From Chitinophagaceae bacterium (GTDB lineage: Bacteria; Bacteroidota; Bacteroidia; Chitinophagales; Chitinophagaceae), in assembly GCA_016741945.1 (NCBI GenBank), contig JACVCQ010000194.1:1-5577 (forward strand): a stretch of DNA of 5,577 nucleotides, written 5' to 3'. The notes below the pieces were generated by a model. The model did not search any database. It was given only the letters and a program-made list of their open reading frames with translations, and was not told the origin of the DNA. How positions within the stretch are numbered: the first letter of the stretch is position 1; each line of letters begins with the position of its first letter. A program made the position numbers and the translations under genes. Below are positions 1-5,577 of the stretch, piece by piece.

Positions 1-2
1 AC

Positions 3-1427
3 TTACATGCGTCCAATACTGGTTCTTATTACAGATCTTTTGTAAACACAATTTGTCCAAATGCAACCCTTATTCAAGGTGAATCGATCTTTAAATGTTT
101 TCACGGACTAAACAGGATTCGTTTACACAATGTTGGAGTGCGCGAACCGATGGGTCGTGCGATTAACTTTATTATGCGTGTAGGAAGCGATATCAAAACA
201 GCACTAAGAGATACCGAAATAAAAAAAGCTATTAAATCTAACATCTTTGGTGTGGGCTTTGAACACGGCTCTAGAACTTCAATTGGTTGCAGTTATAACG
301 GTCGAATATGGTCGATGCGAAACAACAATATCCTAACCTGGACCCGATGGTGTCAATCAATCGCGGCGAAGATCACCGATCCGCTTATTGACCCAGACCT
401 TGTTTTAAAAGGGACACTAATACCAAAAGAGATCAGCCAAATACCAGATACGTTATTGTTTTCCATTGAATGGCCTGATATTATTTTCAGGCAGTCCATT
501 GGCAATTTTGAATTAACAATTGCAAACGAAGTGTATCCTATTTGGAATTGTGAAATTAGTTTGGATTCTCAAACAAAAAACTCAGTCTTTTTTTCAGTAT
601 CACTTCCTTCTGGTGTCCATCGTTTTGAGTTAAAACTAAGTACACTTGCATCCGATGGTTATACATTTGAAGTCATATCTGCTAGCGAAATGTATATCAA
701 TGTACCAGAAAAGGTCCTACTCGCAGATTTCTTAACCGCTCATCCCCCCTTAATGTATTTTATTGATGGATCTTTTTTGGAAGGTAATTTCTATACAGAA
801 ATTAAGGAAGTCATTCCTTCGTTTTCTATGGACTTATTTGATCTGCATGATTGGGATGGAATTAATATTAAAAAAGAATCACAAACAGCCTTTAAATATA
901 CTGATTCCATTCAGCACAGTATAATCCAGCGGCTTATTGCTCTCAACAAATATGATGTCATCATGGATGACGATGACAAGGGAGAAATCGGCGATATTGT
1001 GGCGTTCCAAGTCTTTGAAAAAGAGCGTATTCTATTAATAGATGTTTTTCATTGCAAGTATTCAAGTGAAATCAATCCAGGACATCGTGTGAAGGATTTT
1101 TATGAGGTTTGCGGTCAAGCGCAAAAGAATGTAAAATGGATGGAAGAGATTGATGAGATTTTTAAACATTTAAGCAGAAGAAGTGCTGATCGCTTGAGAA
1201 ATCAAGGTGTCGACAGGTTTGAAAAAGGGAATCAAGACCAACTAGATATATTGCGACGAAGAGCCAAAAAGGATTTGAAAGTCAGGATGAACGTTTGTAT
1301 CGTTCAACCGGGTCTATCTTTTGGGGACTATGACGAGAATGGAGATGTGTCCAAATTACTTGCAGTTGTACAAACTTATTTAAAAGAAACTTGGAATGCG
1401 GAGTTGAGAGTAATAGCAAGTGAATAG
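3..1427 (+). CDS. C-terminal part of a large defence-type helicase-nuclease (5'-truncated by window edge)
   Basis: The reading frame is open from base 3 to the TAG at 1425-1427 (474 codons). A GTG at 138 could pass for a start, but protein-like sequence continues in frame before it (for example RIRLHNVGVREPMGR runs across it), so the true start lies outside the window. Visible parts: a conserved-looking stretch at 240-320 (SNIFGVGFEHG, then IGCSYNGRIWS); a beta-strand-rich middle at about 480-720; a DGSFLEGN block near 765-790; then a likely PD-(D/E)xK nuclease region at about 890-1310. Candidate active-site residues are Glu 984-986, Asp 993-995 (GEIGDIVAF), Asp 1041-1043 and the HCK triplet at 1050-1058 (IDVFHCKYS), followed by YEVCGQAQKNVKW. 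From memory, this tail occurs at the end of long DEAD/DEAH-box helicases in bacterial defence loci. No helicase motif is inside the window, so that part is inference. It may instead be a stand-alone nuclease with an unknown N-terminus. Confidence 0.72.
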   Translation, partial: LHASNTGSYYRSFVNTICPNATLIQGESIFKCFHGLNRIRLHNVGVREPMGRAINFIMRVGSDIKTALRDTEIKKAIKSNIFGVGFEHGSRTSIGCSYNGRIWSMRNNNILTWTRWCQSIAAKITDPLIDPDLVLKGTLIPKEISQIPDTLLFSIEWPDIIFRQSIGNFELTIANEVYPIWNCEISLDSQTKNSVFFSVSLPSGVHRFELKLSTLASDGYTFEVISASEMYINVPEKVLLADFLTAHPPLMYFIDGSFLEGNFYTEIKEVIPSFSMDLFDLHDWDGINIKKESQTAFKYTDSIQHSIIQRLIALNKYDVIMDDDDKGEIGDIVAFQVFEKERILLIDVFHCKYSSEINPGHRVKDFYEVCGQAQKNVKWMEEIDEIFKHLSRRSADRLRNQGVDRFEKGNQDQLDILRRRAKKDLKVRMNVCIVQPGLSFGDYDENGDVSKLLAVVQTYLKETWNAELRVIASE

Positions 1428-1505
1428 TAAGTGAGTATGATATCTAGGACTTTTCAAAATAATTATAAATAACGATACTGCTAAAAAAATTAGTATTTTG
1501 GCATT
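1428..1505 (+). promoter_or_regulatory. AT-rich spacer before dinB, possible promoter
   Basis: This 78-base gap separates the helicase-nuclease tail from dinB. It holds a weak, AU-rich hairpin: ATACT at 1475-1479 pairs with AGTAT at 1492-1496, with one G-U pair possible at each end of the stem and a 10-base A-rich loop. It is followed by only a few T residues, so I do not call a terminator. The stretch TATTTTG at 1494-1500 resembles the Bacteroidota -7 element TAnnTTTG but is one base short, and it sits only five bases before the ATG. There is no Shine-Dalgarno sequence. dinB may have its own promoter here or be read through from upstream; sequence alone does not decide. Confidence 0.3.
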
Positions 1506-2663
1506 ATGGCTATATCCTATCGCAATATCATCCACCTCGATCTCGACACTTTTTTCGTCTCTGTCGAGCGTCTGATTAATCCTAAATTGATTGGAAAACC
1601 TGTGCTGGTTGGAGGTACAGGCGATCGCGGTGTGGTGGCATCTTGCAGCTATGAGGCGCGTAAATTCGGAGTTCGTTCTGCGATGCCTATGAAAGCAGCA
1701 TTGCGGTTGTGCTCGGATGCCTTTGTCGTACGTGGAGACTATGAGGCATACAGCAAATATTCCCATCTCGTGACCGATGTGATCCGCGATCGTGTGCCCT
1801 TGTTTGAAAAATCTTCGATCGATGAATTCTATATCGATATGACGGGTATGGAAAAATTTTTTGGTTGTGCCAAGTACAGCCGAGAGCTAAAGCAGTTCAT
1901 AACCAAGGAAACAGGTCTTCCCATCTCCTACGCACTTGCAAGTAATAAACTGGTGAGTAAAGTCGCAACGAATGAAGTGAAACCCAATGGTCAACTCGAA
2001 ATCCCCTTCGGCACAGAAAGATCCTATCTAGCACCCCTAAAAATCGACCGTCTCCCAGGAGTCGGCGACAAAACAAAAATCCTTTTGATCAACATGGGCA
2101 TTCATAAAGTGGAAACCCTCTCAAAAATTCCTGTAGAACTACTAACCAACTTAATGGGAAAACCCGGCATAGACTTACACCGAAAAGCCAATGGCATCGA
2201 CGAGTCTCCCGTAATACCATTTCATGAAGCAAAAAGTATTTCAACAGAACAGACCTTCCAACAAGACACTATCGACCTGCGTTTCCTAAACGCCCAACTC
2301 GTCCGTATGACCGAAAAAATCGCCTTTCAATTGCGCCAAGAAAACAAACTCACCGGCTGCATAGCTGTTAAGATTCGTTATAGCGATTTCGACACTCACA
2401 CCATCCAAAATTCCGTCCCTTACACGAACCAAGACAACGTTATCCTTCAAACAGTAAAAGAGCTATTCCAAAAAGTAAACACCCGCAGATTATTGATTCG
2501 ATTAATCGGCGTCCGCTTCTCCAACCTCATGCCCGGCAACTACCAGATTGATCTTTTCAATGATAATCAACAGAAAGTCAGCCTATATCAGCGTATCGAC
2601 TCTATTAAGCGTCAGTTTGGTGAGAAATTGATCCAGAAGGCTAGCGGTTTTACAAAGACTTAA
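1506..2663 (+). CDS. dinB: DNA polymerase IV (Y-family translesion polymerase)
   Basis: This is a complete 385-residue Y-family polymerase, somewhat longer than E. coli DinB (about 350). It copies across damaged template bases with low fidelity and without proofreading. The palm carries the metal-binding Asp12 (HLDLD, equivalent to E. coli Asp8) and Asp106-Glu107 in SIDE (equivalent to Asp103-Glu104). Phe17 is the predicted steric gate that excludes ribonucleotides. YEARK at 49-53 is the usual fingers motif that contacts the incoming nucleotide. A helix-hairpin-helix lies at about 181-199 (RLPGVGDKT), and the little-finger domain spans about 242-340. QIDLF at 347-351 is a clear sliding-clamp binding motif, followed by a 34-residue tail. 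All key residues are present, so the enzyme should be active. The start is the ATG giving MAISYRNIIHLDLD; it has no Shine-Dalgarno, as expected in Bacteroidota. I saw no LexA-like operator. G+C is about 45%, higher than the flanking genes, with a strand-skew change inside the gene. Confidence 0.96.
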   Translation: MAISYRNIIHLDLDTFFVSVERLINPKLIGKPVLVGGTGDRGVVASCSYEARKFGVRSAMPMKAALRLCSDAFVVRGDYEAYSKYSHLVTDVIRDRVPLFEKSSIDEFYIDMTGMEKFFGCAKYSRELKQFITKETGLPISYALASNKLVSKVATNEVKPNGQLEIPFGTERSYLAPLKIDRLPGVGDKTKILLINMGIHKVETLSKIPVELLTNLMGKPGIDLHRKANGIDESPVIPFHEAKSISTEQTFQQDTIDLRFLNAQLVRMTEKIAFQLRQENKLTGCIAVKIRYSDFDTHTIQNSVPYTNQDNVILQTVKELFQKVNTRRLLIRLIGVRFSNLMPGNYQIDLFNDNQQKVSLYQRIDSIKRQFGEKLIQKASGFTKT

Positions 2664-2772
2664 TTATTAGCTAAATCACTATCTTGCTGTAAACAATACT
2701 CTATGCTATCCCCCCTGGCATTTCGCGTGCTTAGAATGACGTGAGTTATACACGCATAAACTATTTGATTCA
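2664..2772 (+). promoter_or_regulatory. Intergenic region before the ATPase-HNH pair, probable promoter region
   Basis: This 109-base spacer is the largest gene-free stretch in the window and the natural place for the promoter of the ATPase-HNH unit. I see no convincing match to the Bacteroidota TAnnTTTG element; the nearest is TATTTG at 2762-2767, very close to the ATG at 2773. Short inverted arms GCGTG (2725-2729) and CACGC (2751-2755) are separated by 21 bases. This is too weak to call an operator but worth noting because it lies just before the start. A run of six C residues sits at 2710-2715. No rho-independent terminator for dinB is visible. The spacer is short for a structured retron-type RNA. 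Confidence 0.3.
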
Positions 2773-4737
2773 ATGAACCAAAACTTTAAATTGATTGCAA
2801 TAAGACCACTTGATGGTTGTGCAAAAAACTACCTGAAGGTTTTACAGCCAAATTATTGCTACATTTTTAATAACGAGTACGAAATCAAAGTAAATCAGCG
2901 TTCCGAAATGGCCGATGAAATCGTTTATCGACCAGAAGTTCCAGAAAATTTTTTTGATGAAGGCAGTATACGGATTAATCTTTGTGCATTAGTCGGTAAA
3001 AATGGTTCCGGCAAGAGCAGTTTAGTTGAATTGCTATATATCGGCATTTACAACATGGCGCGAGCTCTCGGAATGATACACAAGGATGCAAATGGAAGAA
3101 GCTATTACCATATAAACGATATTAAATTCGAGATATACATACAGGTTTCAGACAACTTTTATAAAATAAGATTTAACGATCGAAAGTTCTTCCATTATGA
3201 ATTTAATAGTGATGGGAAAGGAATTAGACAAAAAGAGGAAATCATAAAGAAACCATACCTAAACTCATTCTTCTATAATCTCGTTATTAATTATTCACTT
3301 TATGGTTTAAATACCCGCGAATCGGGCAGATGGTTGAAACCCATTTTTCATAAAAATGATGCTTATCAAACTCCTATCGTATTAAACCCCTTCAGAGACG
3401 AAGGCAAAATTGATATCAATACCGAAAACTATTTGGTAAGAGCAAGGCTTTTATCCATTGTTCTGCAAGAAAAACAAGAAAATATTCAATCCGAAAACGG
3501 TTTTTTTGACGACAAAATTCCAACTAAGATTCACCTTGAATTAGATTCTGAAAAGTTTAAACGAAATACTAAAGGCGAATACACTTTCGCAGCGGCCAAT
3601 AGTTATAGTAACAGGATTACACCTCGAATATTAGCAATCTTCTTTGAAGGATTAAATGTCACTATTCCAGAACATCCTTATGCAAAATTCACAATTGATT
3701 ATATCATAAGGAAAATGGTAAGCATAATCGCCAAATACCCACATTATCGAAGATTCCGGGGGTTCTACACAAAAGGCAAACCACAAATACTTGACGATTA
3801 TTTAAAGAAGCTTAAAGACGACCCCTCTCATGTTACATTGAAATTAAAGCAGGCGATAAATTTCTTAGCGAACATGTATATTCCATTCAATAAAAATGTG
3901 GTATTTACTGTAAACGAGCTGTTACAGCATGTTTTGCAAACACCTACGAAAAAGAGATCACTACTTGATCTGGAAAAATTACCTCCGTCGTTTTTTAAAT
4001 CGGAAATTGAATTTAGTTCTCCAAACGATACACTTGAAAAATTCAGCTCTGGAGAAAAACAAAAAATTTATAGCAGTGCATCATTGGTTTATCATTTACG
4101 AAACGTGGATTCCTTACACGGCGCACTAGAAGACACAGACAAGCTTGCACCAATAATGGTTAAATACCGTATGGTTAATATTGTCTTTGATGAGATTGAA
4201 CTATATTTTCATCCAGACTTGCAACGAACATTTGTACACGACATAAAAAAAGCAATTAGAAAGACAAGATTAAAATATATTCGGGCATTGAATATTATTT
4301 TTATTACTCACTCCCCCTTTATTTTATCAGATATACCTTCAAAAAATGTAATGTACCTGAAAGTAGAAAATGGATTAAGCAGTCAGCTACAAAATCAACA
4401 AGATACATTTGGAGGCAACATTCATGATCTTTTGGCAAGAAGTTTCTTTTTGAGTAAGGAGGGTTACATGGGTGAATTTGCAAAAAGGATTATCACCTCT
4501 GCGATTGAATATCTTCAACCAGAAATGGCCCATTCTCATGATTACTGGAATAAAGAGAAAGTTAGTCAGCTAATTAAATTAATAGGAGAACCGATTATCA
4601 AACAGGGAATGCGAGAGCTATTTAACATTAAGTTCAAATCTGTAGAAGACATCGATAATCAAATTGAAGAACTGCAAAAGCAGAAACAAAATATACTAGA
4701 AAAAATCAATGATTCCGATTTCAATAAATATCGTTAA
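2773..4737 (+). CDS. AAA/ABC-type ATPase of a Septu-like defence pair (PtuA-like)
   Basis: This 654-residue protein belongs to the SMC/RecF/OLD-like ABC ATPases (AAA_15/AAA_21 type). The Walker A is GKNGSGKSS at 75-83 with Lys81. The ABC signature is FSSGEKQ at 424-430. The Walker B is NIVFDEIELYFHP at 469-481, with Asp473 binding magnesium and Glu474 as catalytic base. The switch His513 lies in FITHSPF at 510-516. About 340 residues separate Walker A from the signature; this is the usual site of a family-specific helical insertion. The C-terminus (about 625-647) is heptad-like and Gln/Lys/Glu-rich, so probably a short coiled coil. There is no signal peptide or membrane segment, so it should be cytosolic. 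The HNH nuclease gene begins inside its last codons, matching the PtuA-PtuB order of Septu. By analogy it should dimerise through nucleotide binding and hold or gate the nuclease. It is longer than the PtuA proteins I recall (roughly 450-550), so I call it PtuA-like only. The start gives MNQNFKLIAIRPLDGC, a sensible first strand. Confidence 0.88.
   Translation: MNQNFKLIAIRPLDGCAKNYLKVLQPNYCYIFNNEYEIKVNQRSEMADEIVYRPEVPENFFDEGSIRINLCALVGKNGSGKSSLVELLYIGIYNMARALGMIHKDANGRSYYHINDIKFEIYIQVSDNFYKIRFNDRKFFHYEFNSDGKGIRQKEEIIKKPYLNSFFYNLVINYSLYGLNTRESGRWLKPIFHKNDAYQTPIVLNPFRDEGKIDINTENYLVRARLLSIVLQEKQENIQSENGFFDDKIPTKIHLELDSEKFKRNTKGEYTFAAANSYSNRITPRILAIFFEGLNVTIPEHPYAKFTIDYIIRKMVSIIAKYPHYRRFRGFYTKGKPQILDDYLKKLKDDPSHVTLKLKQAINFLANMYIPFNKNVVFTVNELLQHVLQTPTKKRSLLDLEKLPPSFFKSEIEFSSPNDTLEKFSSGEKQKIYSSASLVYHLRNVDSLHGALEDTDKLAPIMVKYRMVNIVFDEIELYFHPDLQRTFVHDIKKAIRKTRLKYIRALNIIFITHSPFILSDIPSKNVMYLKVENGLSSQLQNQQDTFGGNIHDLLARSFFLSKEGYMGEFAKRIITSAIEYLQPEMAHSHDYWNKEKVSQLIKLIGEPIIKQGMRELFNIKFKSVEDIDNQIEELQKQKQNILEKINDSDFNKYR
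4709..4737 (+). other. 29-base gene overlap, likely translational coupling
   Basis: The HNH gene's ATG at 4709-4711 lies inside the ATPase gene in the +1 frame, and the ATPase stops at 4735-4737. An in-frame TAG at 4697-4699 closes the HNH frame just upstream, so 4709 is the only ATG that keeps the full N-terminus. The next in-frame ATG is at about codon 114, too late for the zinc site's context. No Shine-Dalgarno precedes it. Ribosomes finishing the ATPase probably supply initiation for the nuclease, which would keep the two subunits in fixed ratio. Confidence 0.7.
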
Positions 4738-5577
4738 GGCTGCCATAGCCAAAAATTCAAAAGCTCTAAAGAATTATACGGATTCTATCCGTGACGCCTT
4801 GACTGTTCTGGAAGGAGATCCTTTGTTAGACAATGATCAAAAACGATATATTTCAGCAATCCTATCTAAATGTTCAAATTTATTAACGGCTACACCTGAC
4901 ACACTTCGCAGGTATAAAAACAATTTTGATACTATTATTCATCCTGACGACATCGCTCATTCTGACAATAAAGATTTTCGACAAAACATCTTAACAGCGT
5001 TGGGATATGAAAAGCGTAGGAAAGATTTTTACCCTGAATATTTTTCCATGCTGGGTATAAAAGCTTGTGTGTATTGCAATTCTCAACTTGCAGTCACGGT
5101 AAAAAAAGCAAAGGGTAAACCAAAAGCCAAGTTTCAGGTTGACCACTACATACCAAAAAATAAATACCCTGGTCTTTCTGTCAGTTTGTTTAATCTTTAT
5201 CCAAGTTGTGCAAGCTGCAACAACGTTAAAGGGGTAAAAACGGTTTCATTTAAACTTTATGAACCTCACCAGCTCAATTACAAATCACAATATAAGTTCC
5301 AACTTAAACCAGGTGTAAAATCTAAATTTTTGAGCTCAAGGGATATCAATGATATTAAGTTTTTATTTACTGAGCCTAAGCCACGACGGGGTGATGATAA
5401 GTTCAATGATCTCTTCGATATTGAGGGGATTTATGAAACACAGCTAGATGTCATAGAAGAGCTGTTTATGAAAGCTGAAATTTATACAAAACCTTATAGG
5501 GATACACTCAAGACATCGTTTCCAAAATTGTTGCCGACAGATCAGGTATTTGACCGCCTTCTTATCGGTAACTATTC
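4709..5577 (+). CDS. HNH endonuclease of a Septu-like defence pair (PtuB-like, 3'-truncated by window edge)
   Basis: The frame is open from the ATG at 4709 to the right edge with no stop (289 codons visible). The first 100 or so residues look helical. Next comes a zinc-bound HNH (beta-beta-alpha metal) nuclease core: Cys120 and Cys123 (ACVYCN), Asp145-His146 (QVDHYIPK, His146 the predicted general base), Asn162 in the FNLYPSC stretch, Cys167 and Cys170, then Asn171 and Lys174 (CNNVKG). The two CxxC pairs should bind one structural zinc. The text DHYIPKNKYP...NLYPSCASCNNVKG is typical of PtuB-like HNH proteins that partner an ABC ATPase. A Lys-rich loop (about 132-141) lies between the first CxxC and the DH. 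The last visible residues (LLIGNY) resemble a segment I recall near the C-terminus of such proteins, so probably only a few tens of residues are missing. Role by family: cutting DNA (or other nucleic acid) when released or activated by the ATPase. Active-site residues look intact. Confidence 0.88.
   Translation, partial: MIPISINIVKAAIAKNSKALKNYTDSIRDALTVLEGDPLLDNDQKRYISAILSKCSNLLTATPDTLRRYKNNFDTIIHPDDIAHSDNKDFRQNILTALGYEKRRKDFYPEYFSMLGIKACVYCNSQLAVTVKKAKGKPKAKFQVDHYIPKNKYPGLSVSLFNLYPSCASCNNVKGVKTVSFKLYEPHQLNYKSQYKFQLKPGVKSKFLSSRDINDIKFLFTEPKPRRGDDKFNDLFDIEGIYETQLDVIEELFMKAEIYTKPYRDTLKTSFPKLLPTDQVFDRLLIGNY

Noticed and set aside
138..140. GTG as the start codon of the first gene
   Set aside because: The same frame stays open to the window edge and the conserved-looking segment RIRLHNVGVREPMGR spans this codon, so it is an internal valine.
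966..980. DDDDK, an enteropeptidase-like site, in the first gene
   Set aside because: A chance acidic stretch next to the nuclease motif; it has no meaning in a bacterial cytosolic protein.
1474..1500. Possible terminator hairpin after the first gene
   Set aside because: The stem is five AU-rich pairs plus two G-U pairs, with a 10-base loop and only a short T run, far weaker than a typical intrinsic terminator.
1380..1766. 128-codon open frame on the - strand across the end of the helicase-nuclease gene, the spacer and the start of dinB
   Set aside because: It overlaps two well-supported + strand genes. Its predicted protein is rich in Cys, His and Arg with no recognisable domain, as expected for an antisense shadow.
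2664..2772. Retron-type non-coding RNA before the PtuA-like gene
   Set aside because: There is no reverse transcriptase in the window, the spacer is only 109 bases, and it lacks the long paired arms expected of such an RNA.
3929..4129. 66-codon + strand open frame inside the ATPase gene
   Set aside because: It lies wholly within the ATPase in another frame, across the region encoding the ABC signature, and shows no protein-family features.
1..5577. CRISPR array, tRNA or rRNA genes, insertion sequence ends or attachment sites
   Set aside because: No regularly spaced repeats, no tRNA- or rRNA-like sequence, no transposase or integrase, and no long terminal repeats were seen on reading both strands.

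Overview
The window looks like accessory DNA from a member of the Bacteroidota. The evidence is indirect. The DNA is AT-rich, with the ATPase gene near one third G+C by eye. None of the three visible start codons has a Shine-Dalgarno sequence before it. The DinB protein also has the wording I know from Bacteroidota polymerase IV (the HLDLDTFFVSVER block and a QIDLF clamp motif). I cannot name a genus.

Layout, all genes on the + strand: (1) positions 3-1427 are the C-terminal 474 codons of a larger protein cut by the left edge. It has a beta-rich middle region and a C-terminal PD-(D/E)xK-like nuclease region, and it resembles the tail of large defence-type DEAD/DEAH helicase-nucleases. (2) A 78-base AT-rich gap follows. 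(3) Positions 1506-2663 hold an intact dinB for DNA polymerase IV. (4) A 109-base gap probably carries the promoter of the next unit. (5) Positions 2773-4737 encode an ABC/AAA-type ATPase with all the nucleotide-binding motifs. (6) Positions 4709-5577 encode an HNH nuclease with two CxxC zinc pairs. It overlaps the ATPase gene by 29 bases and is cut by the right edge.

The ATPase and HNH genes form a translationally overlapping pair with the architecture of the Septu anti-phage system (PtuA ATPase plus PtuB HNH nuclease). I read the window as part of a defence island: the tail of one helicase-nuclease system, a translesion polymerase, then a Septu-like ATPase-nuclease operon. The ATPase probably senses or gates and the HNH subunit probably cuts nucleic acid. 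The trigger and target cannot be read from sequence. Whether dinB belongs functionally to either neighbour is open; it differs from them in base composition and has spacers on both sides.
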